Shown here: positions 53,683 through 63,805 of the stretch, in pieces | Layout: each line of letters begins with the position of its first letter | How positions within the stretch are numbered: the first letter of the stretch is position 1 | Source: Caballeronia glebae | GTDB lineage: Bacteria > Pseudomonadota > Gammaproteobacteria > Burkholderiales > Burkholderiaceae | NCBI RefSeq assembly: GCF_001545035.1 | Contig: NZ_FCOJ02000033.1 | Coordinates: 17,209-81,208, forward strand | Direction: 5' to 3' | Length of the DNA: 64,000 nucleotides | Translations under genes and position numbers: made by a program | The notes under the pieces: generated by a model | What the model was told of the DNA's origin: nothing | What the model saw: only the letters and a program-made list of their open reading frames with translations | Database searches by the model: none

Positions 53683-54891
53683 ATGAATCTGAGTGAACTG
53701 CCAGGGATTAATCGAAGGGTGAAGCTCTCCAATCTTGGAGAGTTCGCCGAACGTTTGTCGGTCATGACAAACGAATTGCGAGAACAGATCCTGGCGCCCC
53801 GGCCAAGGAAAACCGCGCCCATGTTTACGATAGGCGAGCTATCGGATATGTGCGGGATCGACCGCCAAAAAATCAACTATCTGGCGACCAAGGACGGAAC
53901 CGAGTTGCCGCCGGGTGAAACGCACGGCAGCGGGCGTGCTCGCATCTTCTCTTTGAAGGATGCGCGAACTTGGGTCCAGCAGGTCTCGGACATCTATCAG
54001 ACGCCGCTCGTCACCGGGACGCGTGAACATCGCGGGCGCGTGTTGATCACGGCGAACTTCAAAGGAGGCTCGTGCAAGACGACGACGTCGATGTGCATCG
54101 GCCAAGGGTTGAGCCTGCGTGGCCGTAAGGTTCTCATGATCGATCTCGACCCACAAGCATCGCTTTCGGAACTGTGTGGCCTGTACGCAGAAAAAGACGT
54201 GACTTGGGAGGATACGGTCCTGCCTTATATCTACGATCCGGATATCGAAGGAGGACTTTCGTCGCAGGTGCAGACTACCTATTGGGACGGCCTCGATGTG
54301 ATCCCTGCGCACAACTATCTTCACGACGCCGAATTCCATCTGCCTACGGCGCAGAAGACGAACGCAAACTTCGAGTTCTGGTCGGTCTTGCGCAAAGGGA
54401 TCGAACCGCTGCGCTCGCAGTACGACTACATCATTCTCGATACCGCGCCGTCGCTCTCTTATATGACGCTCAACGGGCTCATGGCGGCCGACTCGATGGT
54501 CATGCCACTCGTACCCGAAAGTCTCGACTTCATTTCCTCGGTGTCGTTCTGGTCGCTGTTCGCTGAAGTTGCGAACGGTTTCGTCGAGCACGAGGTCGAC
54601 AAGACGTACGACTTCGTTTCGGTGCTGCTCTCGCGGGTGGACTATGGGAGTACGTCGTCGGCGCCGGTCGTGCGCTCATGGTCTCAGCGAGCCTATGGAG
54701 ACTGGCTGCATACCACTGAAATTCCGGCAAGCTCAGTCATGAGTAATGGCGCATTGGCGTTTTCAACGGTGTTCGATCTTTCGCGTGCCGAGACGGTGGC
54801 GAAAACTTTGGCGCGCGTAAAGCAGCCGATGGTCGACTACTGCAAATGGATCGATGACCAGTATGTCGAACAATGGAGGGCCGGACAATGA
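53683..54891 (+). CDS. parA: ParA family partition ATPase with N-terminal helix-turn-helix
   Basis: A 402-residue ParA. Residues 46-100 form a MerR-like helix-turn-helix (FTIGELSDMCGIDRQKINYL), as in type Ia ParA proteins that repress their own operon. The deviant Walker A KGGSCKTT is at 127-134, the switch aspartates are in IDLDPQASLS and LDTAPSL. AGGAAG precedes the ATG. Its stop overlaps the parB start as ATGA. The protein segregates the replicon by moving ParB-parS complexes. Confidence 0.93.
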   Translation: MNLSELPGINRRVKLSNLGEFAERLSVMTNELREQILAPRPRKTAPMFTIGELSDMCGIDRQKINYLATKDGTELPPGETHGSGRARIFSLKDARTWVQQVSDIYQTPLVTGTREHRGRVLITANFKGGSCKTTTSMCIGQGLSLRGRKVLMIDLDPQASLSELCGLYAEKDVTWEDTVLPYIYDPDIEGGLSSQVQTTYWDGLDVIPAHNYLHDAEFHLPTAQKTNANFEFWSVLRKGIEPLRSQYDYIILDTAPSLSYMTLNGLMAADSMVMPLVPESLDFISSVSFWSLFAEVANGFVEHEVDKTYDFVSVLLSRVDYGSTSSAPVVRSWSQRAYGDWLHTTEIPASSVMSNGALAFSTVFDLSRAETVAKTLARVKQPMVDYCKWIDDQYVEQWRAGQ

Positions 54892-55859
54892 GCAGCCTTC
54901 GTGACCGCATGATGAGCAAGACTGCGGAGGTTCGTGCGGCAAAGGACATTCAACTCGATCCGCAACAGGAGAAAGCGACAAGCCCGCGGACCGCGCCCGG
55001 GATGGCGGCGGCGCTGGCGACTGCGCAGCAGCGCATCGCTCAACTCGAACAGGCCGGTCCTGCGTCGGAGGCGCCGGTTTCGGAGATCGTTCCGAATCCG
55101 TGGCAGCCTCGACAGGTGTTCAACGACGCGAAGCTTGTGCAACTCGCCGAGTCGATTCGTGAAGCTGGACTCGTACAGCCGATCGTTGTTCGTCGCGTCG
55201 GCGCCGGATACCAGATCGTGGCGGGCGAGCGGCGATGGCGCGCCCACAAGATGATCGGAAAGGACTCGATCAAGGTTCTGGTTGTCGATTTGTCGGATGA
55301 AGAGATGGCGATGCTCGCCCTCGTGGAAAACGTGGCGCGCGAGGATTTGTGCGATTACGAGATTTCGCGATCGATTCGACGGACGGAAAAGGAATTTCCT
55401 AACCGTAAGCGAATGGCGGAAGCTTTGGGGATTTCGCGCTCGGAGTTATATCGGTATTTGTCGTTCGGCGAATTACCTGATTTCGTGGTGCAGGATCTGG
55501 ATGTACAGCCGCGCTTGTTGGGTGCCACGGCGGCCGAGAATGTCGTTTCGGTGCTTCGCGGGCGAAACGGGGCGGCGTTCGACATTGCGAAGAATCTTTG
55601 GTCACGTGTGGTGGCTGGCGATCTGGATCAGTCGAAATTCGGCAAGGCGATCAAGCAGGCCTTGGAAGATGAGCGCAGGCCTGCTCCCGGCGTGAGCGAT
55701 CGCAGCATCGATAAGATATTCGCGGGTGGATCTCAGGCGGGATCGATCACGCGGGATTCGATGGGCCTGACCGTCAAGATCAAGGCGGGAATGCTGACGG
55801 AGGATAAGGAACGGCAGATCCGCGACTTGGTTACCCAGCTTTTTGCGGATAACGGCTGA
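54888..55859 (+). CDS. parB: ParB family partition protein
   Basis: A 323-residue ParB. The N-terminal coiled region (ALATAQQRIAQLEQAG) is followed by the CTP-binding ParB/Srx domain with QPIVVRRVGAGYQIVAGERR and the GERRWRA motif at 113-119; ENVARED (147-153) replaces the common ENIQRED. A helix-turn-helix follows (RMAEALGISRSELYRYLSFG) and a C-terminal dimerisation part. GGAGG precedes the ATG at 54888. It binds parS; two candidate sites lie just after its stop. Confidence 0.93.
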   Translation: MSSLRDRMMSKTAEVRAAKDIQLDPQQEKATSPRTAPGMAAALATAQQRIAQLEQAGPASEAPVSEIVPNPWQPRQVFNDAKLVQLAESIREAGLVQPIVVRRVGAGYQIVAGERRWRAHKMIGKDSIKVLVVDLSDEEMAMLALVENVAREDLCDYEISRSIRRTEKEFPNRKRMAEALGISRSELYRYLSFGELPDFVVQDLDVQPRLLGATAAENVVSVLRGRNGAAFDIAKNLWSRVVAGDLDQSKFGKAIKQALEDERRPAPGVSDRSIDKIFAGGSQAGSITRDSMGLTVKIKAGMLTEDKERQIRDLVTQLFADNG

Positions 55860-55938
55860 TTTTATTGCTGGCCGATTCAAGGGACGCCGGCTCTTGGTCG
55901 GTGTCCTTGAAACACACGAAACTGATTTCCTTCCCATC

Positions 55939-56028
55939 GTGAGTGTCTCAACTTGGGACACTCACGGCGCGGCACCTCGATTGGCGGGATTTTCAAATCG
56001 TTGCGTCGGGTGTCCCGACTTGGGACAC
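55939..56028. promoter_or_regulatory. two candidate parS palindromes
   Basis: GTGTCTCAACTTGGGACAC at 55943-55961 and GTGTCCCGACTTGGGACAC at 56010-56028 are near-identical 19-bp inverted repeats 67 bp apart, starting 83 bases after parB. The first lies in a longer palindrome that spans 55939-55965. I did not find this motif elsewhere in the window. Position and symmetry suit parS, the ParB-binding centromere of this replicon. Confidence 0.65.
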
Positions 56029-57548
56029 GCTATTCCTAACGGGCATCTGCTCAGATCGTCTGTTCCCGCGACGACCGACGTGTCCGCACTACGACGAGAA
56101 AAACCCGCCTTAAATGTTCCCTTCGCCGCCGAACTGGATCGAGGCAAGAGGTCTTGCGCGCGATTTTTCCCCTAGAAAATACGATCACCCGGCCGGGCCG
56201 ACCCCGAACGAGCGAATGCACGTCAACCGATCGTGGGAAGTGAATGGATGGCGAAACCGCGCGGAAACTGCCCGCCCTTTTGTCATGCCGCTGCTTCGTA
56301 CATAGGTCACTCATCGCCGCACGCATCGAAATTATCGCGTAGCTTAGGAGGCCCGCAGCCCCTCACCTTGATCCCTACCTCGTCCGAACGAAACCTCCGG
56401 CGCAGCGCGAACGGTGCTCGACACCACACGCGCTGATTTCGGCTTCAAACCTCCCGCTAGCCGAAAGGCTTTGAAGTTCTGCGTCAATTCTTTTGGACGA
56501 GGAGAAGGCGACGTACTGGCGGAAGCCGGTCGAGCGTCCGGCCCATGCGATAGCGTCCGTTGCCGGAGTGCCTTATCAACAATCAAACCTAGCGATCTCG
56601 GCGTGGCGGGTTCGCGACTCGACGGGATCAACGTTAGGGCCGTCGCCTACCACTCGCTGCTGACGGCGTCTCACGCGAGGAACGGCGTCGAGAAAGTCTG
56701 CGCAACTGGCGAAAAATGCGGAGCTTGGCGGGATACGAATTAGCCGTACTATGACAGCGAGCGGAACGCCGCCTTGTTAGCCACAGGCTTCCTGCTCAGT
56801 TCGTCGCACCAACGCGTTCGCGATACGTCGGTACCGCCGAGACGTCGTGAAACAACCGACGACGTGCCATGATTACCCTCAAGCCCAATCAGCACGGGCC
56901 TGACGGCGCTTTTTTATCTTATTTCAGGCCATTGTTTCACGATTAACACACGTGCGATACGCCGAGCGAAGACCAATCGCACGTGGAATGCCATCGAAAC
57001 AGGCTACGGCGGCCCCTTCGTGACGAGTAAAACAAATAATGTACTGTTTGATACGATCCGCGAGGCCAGCCTAGATTGCGCTTGGCCGCACTTCGGCATC
57101 GCGACGCAGGCGTCTACAGTTCGATCAAATAAGAGCGAACCGCGCGCGATGGGCCAATGACCCCGCGCGAGACGCTCGCTTCTATCGCGCCAGCTAGTCG
57201 GCGAGTGCACTTCTTGGCACCTATCTCACCGAGACATTGGTCCACTACCGATTTGCGCGACGGTGATCGCTTCGTTGCGCGTTACGTCGAACGATCACGC
57301 TTTCAGCTTCGAAGGGGCGAGGGCGAAGTGGGCGGCGCACAACTGCACTGGCGGTGCCGCTCAACACGGCGATGCCTTTGGCCAACGACTACCCGCTTAA
57401 CCCATCGAGCGCCGATGCTGCCGGTCGTGGATTTGGTCATCGAGGTGCAGCGCGAAAGCGATGATCGCGCGTTTGTTGATTCAGCGCCGACGACGACCGG
57501 GAGGGGAGAGCCGACCGTACGAGTCGTGCGCAAGCAAGCGCCTTTGGA
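56029..57548. other. gene-poor region after parB
   Basis: About 1.5 kb without a gene I can support. Frames up to 109 residues on the plus strand (56414-56743) and longer overlapping ones (from 57157) have no family motifs and no good ribosome sites. One further iteron-like CTCACCTTG occurs at 56362-56370. A structured element lies at 56842-56915 (listed separately). The region may be part of the origin domain. Confidence 0.5.
56842..56915 (+). ncRNA. two stacked hairpins ending in a T-run: possible small RNA 3' end or terminator
   Basis: ACGTCGT (56842-56848) pairs with ACGACGT (56859-56865) around a 10-base loop. A second, imperfect stem follows (56881-56909: AAGC.C...TCAG / CTGA...G.GCTT) and is directly followed by six T residues (56910-56915). 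This looks like a Rho-independent terminator of a plus-strand transcript, but no protein gene precedes it, so a short non-coding RNA is possible. It rests on folding by eye. Confidence 0.35.
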
Positions 57549-57722
57549 TCAACGCGCTCTCGTGCTTGCCCTTGCGAGTTTGCGTGCGCGCGAGAGCCCC
57601 GCTGAGCCTCGTTCGTCCGAAACCGGGATACGACGCGGAACGAAAACGTCCAACACCGCGATCGACGAGAGCAACACAACAGCGACGAACGCCATCGAGC
57701 CAAGAAATTCAAGCGAAGACAT
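57549..57722 (-). CDS. 57-residue single-pass membrane protein
   Basis: A short frame opening MSSLEFLGSMAFVAVVLLSS, whose hydrophobic segment continues through IAVLDVFV, then a basic tail rich in Arg (ARKLARASTRAR). GAGGTGG lies just before the ATG at 57722. The topology (short N-terminus, one helix, positive C-terminus) is sensible for an inner-membrane small protein. No relative is recalled. It is the only frame in the gene-poor region that looks like a real product. Confidence 0.45.
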   Translation of the reverse strand: MSSLEFLGSMAFVAVVLLSSIAVLDVFVPRRIPVSDERGSAGLSRARKLARASTRAR

Positions 57723-58532
57723 GTCCACCTCGTCCGGTCGCGAAACGCGTTGTGTCGAGACATCTACTGGGCTTCACTATGAGTGTGGCAACACAGCCTC
57801 GATGTCGCGAACAGCCGCGACAACACGTGTCTGTTCGATGGTTGGAACATACGACGACGCAGGTCGTCTCGACCACTTGCAACCGATTTCCGCGCCCGCG
57901 TTTTTGAGCGTCCCGCGCGTCGAAAGCGCAGACAGATTGAGCGCACAACGACGCGAATGATAACCCGGCCCATCGCCGTCCCGTAGACCGCATGCTGCTT
58001 GATTGCGCGATGGTGTCTCCGCCCGTCTGCTGATTCGCCGCGGACGGCTCACAACGATGCTGTCTCGTTAAAGCGTTTCGCCACGCGAAAACGCAACTAA
58101 TAGTCGGCCGGCTAGGCTTCAACGCTCACTTCCCACAATCATGCGAGATTCGACATGAGAAGTGTCCGGCCTAACGCAGAAGAAACGCCGATGGACGAAC
58201 TCGGTACAGAGCTACATCCGGTAAGCAAAGTCCAGGCTTCTTACCGACTTCGACAAGAAGACTGCGCACTGAAGCCAAGCTGGGAAGAACGGATGCTGCG
58301 ATTCGGAGCATCCGGCGACATCTCGGCGGCGGTCCTCGATACTTCCGACGCAGTGGGCACTGTCAAGGCTGGTTTAGCAGGCAATTAGCTACTTATTAAT
58401 ATAGTTATGCTAAATATCTCCGGAGCGACCCAAAAAGAGCCAATACATCCGCCCTTCATACATTTCCATGTCGACCGTTCATGCTGTGAAGTTCGCGTCG
58501 AGCGCTCCGCTCGCCGCACACATCCCGAAACC
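57723..58532. other. region between small membrane protein and lipoprotein gene
   Basis: A 77-codon plus-strand frame at 58155-58388 has no recognisable features and is left uncalled. AT-rich bases at 58385-58420 may be promoter-like. Nothing else is seen. Confidence 0.4.
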
Positions 58533-59276
58533 TCATTTCGTAGCAGCGACGACAAATGCATCCGACCTGTCGGGAAGCGTCAGGGCCGCCAAAACCTGAT
58601 CGTCGCTGAAGAACACGACTCCGGTAAGCGCCGCGCCCGGATACAGGCAGGGCGCGGGTCCAAACGTGATCGTCGCATCCAGAACGTCCTTGATGCCGTG
58701 AGGCGCGGCGGTTCCGCGGAACGTGCAGCCGCTCAGTCCCGTCCCGTTGATCGCGCCGTCCTGACCGATTGTGAACGTGGTAGTTTCCCCGCCCCTCGTC
58801 GATCCCGCCGAGCCCGAGTACGTCCCGGCGACGGACGATAGCGAGATCGGACGCTCATAAGTACCGTCGTAAAGCACATTGAACTTGATGCTGCTCTGCT
58901 TCGCCGTGCTCGTGTAGATCACGCCCTGAACGCTGTTCTTTTCGTTGTAACCCGCGAGGACGGGTGTATCGCTTGCGCCCTTGCCGCTGATGTCGAAGGT
59001 GCGCGCATTGTCGGACTGGAAAGTTCCGTGAGATGCGGAAGCCGCGCCCTGCACCAACCCTAATGCGTTGGTCGTCGTGTTTGCGTACACGAAATAGAAA
59101 GCGCCTGTATCGAGCACTACGCCGCCCACGGCGTTGCTGTTCGCATCGGTTCCCGAATAAAGGCCTTGGGCAGCGTTCGCCTCGGGCGCGCTCGACGTAT
59201 TATCGGAACTGCCTCCACCTCCGCCGCATCCGGCCAAAGCGATCGTAATTGCAGATACCGCAACGACACGTTTCAT
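58533..59276 (-). CDS. hypothetical lipoprotein with glycine run
   Basis: A 247-residue protein. The lipobox LAGC follows a short hydrophobic signal (VVAVSAITIALAGC), with GGGGG just after the cysteine, common in outer-membrane lipoproteins. The mature part is beta-rich with two internal repeats of similar look (TGAFYFVYANTTTNAL; GTYSGSAGSTRGGETTTFTI) and two cysteines near the C-terminus. The function is unknown. It may interact with the cell surface. Confidence 0.8.
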   Translation of the reverse strand: MKRVVAVSAITIALAGCGGGGGSSDNTSSAPEANAAQGLYSGTDANSNAVGGVVLDTGAFYFVYANTTTNALGLVQGAASASHGTFQSDNARTFDISGKGASDTPVLAGYNEKNSVQGVIYTSTAKQSSIKFNVLYDGTYERPISLSSVAGTYSGSAGSTRGGETTTFTIGQDGAINGTGLSGCTFRGTAAPHGIKDVLDATITFGPAPCLYPGAALTGVVFFSDDQVLAALTLPDRSDAFVVAATK

Positions 59277-59581
59277 ACTTGTTCTGGTGTTTTAACTTGC
59301 ACTCATGGCAAGAGAATGAAAAAGCGACGGCCGGAGTCCCGACACAATCACGGCGCGTTCGAAGCAGCAGGCCATTCCAGCACCCGCGATAGCCGGATTC
59401 AGGCCTTCTTTCCTGATAACGGCATCGAAGCGCGCGACTTGAGGCGTATGCTATCCATCGATGCGCCATGACCCAGCACTGTCAATCGCCGGACACAGAA
59501 CCGGCACATTCTTGTCGAATCCCGCTCATGCGGCGCGACTCGCCCGTGAGGTAGCCTGAACCCAGCGAGAGAGGACAGATC
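59277..59581. other. promoter region between lipoprotein and glycogen phosphorylase genes
   Basis: It separates two divergent genes. I see no further gene or repeat in these 305 bases. Confidence 0.5.
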
Positions 59582-62083
59582 ATGGATGACACGCCTACCT
59601 TCCAGTCACCGATCAATGCCGAGCCCGCCCGCAGCGGACTAGGCGTCGAGGCGCTGCAGCGCGATATCGTCGATAACCTCATCTGCCTTCAGGCGCGCTA
59701 TCCGGAGATCGCCACGCCGCACGACTGGTACATGGCGCTTGCCTATACCGTCCGCGACCGGATGATGGCGCGCCGCGTCGCCACCACGCATACCTACGTG
59801 GCGCGTGACGCCAAGGTCGCGTGTTATCTGTCCGCTGAATTTCTTATCGGTCCGCAACTCGGCAACAACCTGATCAATCTCGGCATCGAAAGCAATGCAC
59901 GCGAGGCATTGCAGGGACTCGGCCTCGATCTCGAAACGTTGCTCTCGATCGAAGAGGAACCGGGCCTCGGCAACGGCGGGCTTGGACGTTTGGCCGCGTG
60001 CTATCTCGACTCGCTCTCGACGCTCGAAATTCCGGCTATCGGTTATGGCATTCGCTATGAGTTCGGCATCTTCGATCAGGAGATCCGCGACGGCTGGCAA
60101 GTGGAAATCACCGACAAATGGTTGCAGAGAGGAAACCCGTGGGAAATTCTTCGCCCGGACGTCGCCTTTTACGTGAACTTCGGCGGCCGCACCGAAAGCG
60201 CGACCGATGAAGAGGGCCGCTTTCACGTGCGCTGGATTCCCGCCTATACCGTCAAAGGCGTAGCCTGCGATACGCCGATACCCGGCTTTCACGTAAACAC
60301 ATGCAACTCGTTGAGGCTCTGGAAAAGCGAGGCCGTCGAGTCGTTCGATCTTCAGAATTTCAACGCCGGCGATTATTACGAAGCCGTGCATGAGAAAGTG
60401 AAATCCGAAACGCTGTCGAAGGTGCTTTATCCGAATGACGAACCCGAAGCAGGCAAGCGCTTACGGCTCGCACAGCAGTATTTCTTCGTTTCCTGCTCGC
60501 TTCAGGACATGTTGCGCCTGCTTGGACTCAAGGGCGAGCCGATCGAGCGATTGCCGGACATGTTCTCGGCGCAATTGAACGACACGCATCCGTCGATTGC
60601 CGTCGCCGAGTTGATGCGCCTGCTGGTGGACGAGCGGCAATTGTCCTGGGACGACGCATGGGATATCACGCGGCGCACGCTAGCCTATACGAATCACACG
60701 CTGTTGCCCGAAGCGCTCGAAACGTGGGGACTGCCATTGTTTCAAGGCTTGCTGCCGCGACTGATCGAGATCGTCTACGAGATCAATCGCCGCTTCCTCG
60801 ATGATGTGCGTCAGCGATATCCGGGCGACGACGCGCGGATCGCGCGCATGTCGCTGATCGACGAGACCGGCGCGAAACGTGTGCGCATGGCGCATCTCGC
60901 TACGGTCGGCAGTCACGCGGTCAACGGCGTGGCCGCGCTTCATTCGGCACTGCTCGAAAAGACCGTGTTGCGGGATTTCGCCGAGCTATGGCCGGAGCGC
61001 TTTCAAAACGTGACGAACGGCGTCACACCGCGACGCTTCATGATGCTCAGCAATCCGGGCCTCACCAAGTTGCTGGACGAAGAACTGGGCGAAGCTTGGG
61101 CGACCGATCTCAACAAGCTGCGCAAACTTGCCGAGCACGCCGACGATGCCGCGTTTCAGGAACGCTGGCGATCCGTGAAGCAGGCGAACAAACAGATCCT
61201 CGCCGAAAAGATTCAGAGCACGACGGGCATCGTCGTCGATCCGGCGGCGCTGTTCGACATACAGGTCAAGCGAATCCACGAATACAAGCGACAGCATCTG
61301 AACGCGCTCTTTATCGTGACGGAGTACATGCGCCTGCGACGCGATCCGCAACGCGCGGTGCCGCCGCGCTGCTTCGTGTTCGGCGGCAAGGCCGCGCCGG
61401 GCTACGCGATGGCCAAGCTCATCATCCGTCTGATCAACGGCATTGCTGAAGTCGTCAACGATGATCCCGCGGTGAACGGCCGTCTGAAGGTCGTATTCTT
61501 TCCAGACTTCAACGTGAAGAATGCGCATTCCATTTATCCGGCCGCCGATCTGTCCGAGCAGATCTCGACGGCCGGCAAGGAAGCTTCGGGCACCGGAAAC
61601 ATGAAGTTTATGATGAACGGCGCGTTGACCATCGGCACGCTCGACGGCGCGAACGTCGAGATCCGCGAAGAAGTCGGCGACGAAAACTTCTTCCTGTTCG
61701 GCCTGAATGCGGAGGAAGTGGAGCGCGTCAAACGCGAAGGCTATCGCCCGGCGGACCATGCGAATACGAACGAGGAGTTGCGTGAAGTACTGGCGTTGAT
61801 CGGTAGCGGGCACTTCTCGCGCGGAGATCGGGAGATGTTCCGTCCGCTGGTCGATAACCTGCTAAACCACGATCCGTTTCTGGTACTTGCCGACTATGCC
61901 GCCTATGTTGCGCGCCAGGACGACGTGAGCGCCGCCTGGCGCGACGCACGGCGCTGGACGCGCATGTCGATTTTGAATACCGCTTATGCAGGGAAGTTCT
62001 CGTCCGACCGGGCAATTCGAGAGTATTGCGAGCGGATCTGGAACATCCGCCCCGTGAAGATATCTCTTGAGCGACGAGGCTAG
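59582..62083 (+). CDS. glgP: glycogen/starch/alpha-glucan phosphorylase
   Basis: An 833-residue GT35 phosphorylase that releases glucose-1-phosphate from alpha-1,4-glucans with PLP. Full length for the family. EEEPGLGNGGLGRLAACYLD in the N-terminal half, and EASGTGNMKFMMNGALTIGT at about 667-686 with the PLP lysine near 675, are diagnostic. AGAGGACAG precedes the ATG. Its last four bases overlap the convergent sugar transporter gene. No other glycogen genes are in the window. Confidence 0.95.
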   Translation: MDDTPTFQSPINAEPARSGLGVEALQRDIVDNLICLQARYPEIATPHDWYMALAYTVRDRMMARRVATTHTYVARDAKVACYLSAEFLIGPQLGNNLINLGIESNAREALQGLGLDLETLLSIEEEPGLGNGGLGRLAACYLDSLSTLEIPAIGYGIRYEFGIFDQEIRDGWQVEITDKWLQRGNPWEILRPDVAFYVNFGGRTESATDEEGRFHVRWIPAYTVKGVACDTPIPGFHVNTCNSLRLWKSEAVESFDLQNFNAGDYYEAVHEKVKSETLSKVLYPNDEPEAGKRLRLAQQYFFVSCSLQDMLRLLGLKGEPIERLPDMFSAQLNDTHPSIAVAELMRLLVDERQLSWDDAWDITRRTLAYTNHTLLPEALETWGLPLFQGLLPRLIEIVYEINRRFLDDVRQRYPGDDARIARMSLIDETGAKRVRMAHLATVGSHAVNGVAALHSALLEKTVLRDFAELWPERFQNVTNGVTPRRFMMLSNPGLTKLLDEELGEAWATDLNKLRKLAEHADDAAFQERWRSVKQANKQILAEKIQSTTGIVVDPAALFDIQVKRIHEYKRQHLNALFIVTEYMRLRRDPQRAVPPRCFVFGGKAAPGYAMAKLIIRLINGIAEVVNDDPAVNGRLKVVFFPDFNVKNAHSIYPAADLSEQISTAGKEASGTGNMKFMMNGALTIGTLDGANVEIREEVGDENFFLFGLNAEEVERVKREGYRPADHANTNEELREVLALIGSGHFSRGDREMFRPLVDNLLNHDPFLVLADYAAYVARQDDVSAAWRDARRWTRMSILNTAYAGKFSSDRAIREYCERIWNIRPVKISLERRG

Positions 62084-63486
62084 TTTCCTTTGCCCAGATC
62101 GCGCAGACGCTTGCCGGCCATCAAATCGTTACCGAGCTTTTCGAGCGAGACACCGCGCGTCTCGGGCACGAAGAAAAACACGACGATCGCGAAAATGACG
62201 TTGAGGATTGCATACAGCACGAAGGTGTTCGCTTCGCCGACGGTCGACAACAAGCTGAGGAACGTAGCCGCGACTGCCATGTTGGCCACCCAGTTGACGA
62301 GCGTCGAGACGGCGATACCGAAGTCGCGTCCCTGCTGGGGTTGAATCTCCGAGCACAGGACCCATACGAGCGGCCCAGCGGACATGGCGAAGCCCGCGAT
62401 GAACAACAGAAGCGACGCGACTGCCAGAACCTGTGCCGTGAGGCCGGCCACACCGGCATGCATGAGAAACCCGAGCGAGCACATGCCGATAGCCATGACG
62501 GCGCATCCCGCATAGAGAATCGGCTTGCGGCCCCAACGATCGACGAAGGCGATCGCCCCGAAGGTTGCAATCACGTTGACGAGGCCGACGATGACCGTCG
62601 CCCACAGTTGCTGCTCATGCGTCGCGAAACCGGCCAGTTCGAAGATGCGCGGCGCGTAGTACATCACGACGTTGATGCCGGTAAGTTGCTGAAACACCTG
62701 CAGCACGACTCCGAGCAACACGGAGCGACGAAAGTTCGAGTTCTGCCGCAGCAGGCTCCATCCGTGTTGTGGTCGCGCGTTGTCGTCATTGACCTGTTCG
62801 AGTTCGGCTTGCGCGTCGGCGGGATTGGCGTAGAGGCGCTGAAGAACAGCGCGCGCTTCGTCGGCGCGGTTTCGCTGAAGCAGCCAGCGCGGGCTGTCGG
62901 GAAGAGCGAGCACGCCCACGAGGAAGAACGCGGCGGGAATCGCGATGACGCCGAGCATCCAGCGCCAGTCGGCCACGTAGGAAAGCCCGATGTTCGACAG
63001 GAAAGCAGCGAGAATCCCGACGGTAATCATGAGTTGATAAGTCGAGATCATGGCGCCGCGCACGTGCCGCGGCGCGACTTCCGAAAGGTAAAGCGGCGCG
63101 GTGAAGGACGCCATGCCGACCGCGAGGCCGAGCACCAACCGTGCTCCGATCAGATGCTCCGGGCTCCCCGCAAATCCAGACCAGAGCGATCCCGCGATGA
63201 AAAGTATCGCCGCCAGCATGAGCGCATAGCGGCGCCCGAGCCGCCCCGAAAGCCAACCCGCACCCAGTGCGCCGATCGCCGCGCCTACCATCATCGAGCT
63301 GACGATCCATTCCTGAGCGCGGTCGCTCAGAACGAAATGCTTCGCGATAAAGGGCAGTGCGCCCGAAATCACGCCGATGTCGAGGCCGAACAGCAGGCCC
63401 GCAAGCGCCGCCATGAGGCAGACGAAGAGACCATATCGTCCGGATTTCGAGGGTGTCGGGACGCTGCGGTCGGCGAGGGTGCTCAT
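62080..63486 (-). CDS. sugar porter family MFS transporter (GalP/XylE-like)
   Basis: A 468-residue sugar:H+ symporter-like protein with twelve membrane segments. GLLFGLDIGVISGALPFI in helix 1, GRLGRRYAL after helix 2, LPDSPRWLL in the central loop, QQLTGINVVMYYAP in helix 7 and VPETRGVSLE at the end are sugar-porter signatures. The start at 63486 has GGAG about nine bases upstream; ATGs at 63540 and 63513 are alternatives. It converges with glgP and points away from the rRNA operon. Confidence 0.93.
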   Translation of the reverse strand: MSTLADRSVPTPSKSGRYGLFVCLMAALAGLLFGLDIGVISGALPFIAKHFVLSDRAQEWIVSSMMVGAAIGALGAGWLSGRLGRRYALMLAAILFIAGSLWSGFAGSPEHLIGARLVLGLAVGMASFTAPLYLSEVAPRHVRGAMISTYQLMITVGILAAFLSNIGLSYVADWRWMLGVIAIPAAFFLVGVLALPDSPRWLLQRNRADEARAVLQRLYANPADAQAELEQVNDDNARPQHGWSLLRQNSNFRRSVLLGVVLQVFQQLTGINVVMYYAPRIFELAGFATHEQQLWATVIVGLVNVIATFGAIAFVDRWGRKPILYAGCAVMAIGMCSLGFLMHAGVAGLTAQVLAVASLLLFIAGFAMSAGPLVWVLCSEIQPQQGRDFGIAVSTLVNWVANMAVAATFLSLLSTVGEANTFVLYAILNVIFAIVVFFFVPETRGVSLEKLGNDLMAGKRLRDLGKGN

Positions 63487-63805
63487 CTGAGGTGTCTCCA
63501 GGTTGTTCTTCATACCGGTCACGGCGCTGTCGGGTGGCATCGACCGTGCCCACTGCGAGCATGATCGAAGATGAGAATTAGCGCGGGATGAGCGCGCGAG
63601 TGAAGGACACTTGAGTCGTGGAACTGGCCGACATCGTATCGCGGCGCGTCACGTGCGGCCGATGCCGATCGCTTCCTTGTTGAGCCTCGTCAATTCCTCG
63701 CGTGCGGTGCCGAGACTGTTCGATTCGAGTGAATGGTCCGACATTTACGGTTGCAGGTGTCGCGCCCCCGTCGGCCGGCTCATGATTCCAGGTCGAAATG
63801 ACCCG

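Noticed and set aside
56414..56743. 109-codon plus-strand frame in the origin region
   Set aside because: No motif, no ribosome site and overlapping frames of equal length on the other strand.
57157..57960. 267-codon plus-strand frame
   Set aside because: Low-complexity Ser/Thr/Arg composition and no family features; a better small membrane protein lies on the opposite strand.
58155..58388. 77-codon plus-strand frame
   Set aside because: Possible small gene, but no motif, no clear ribosome site and no neighbour to support it.
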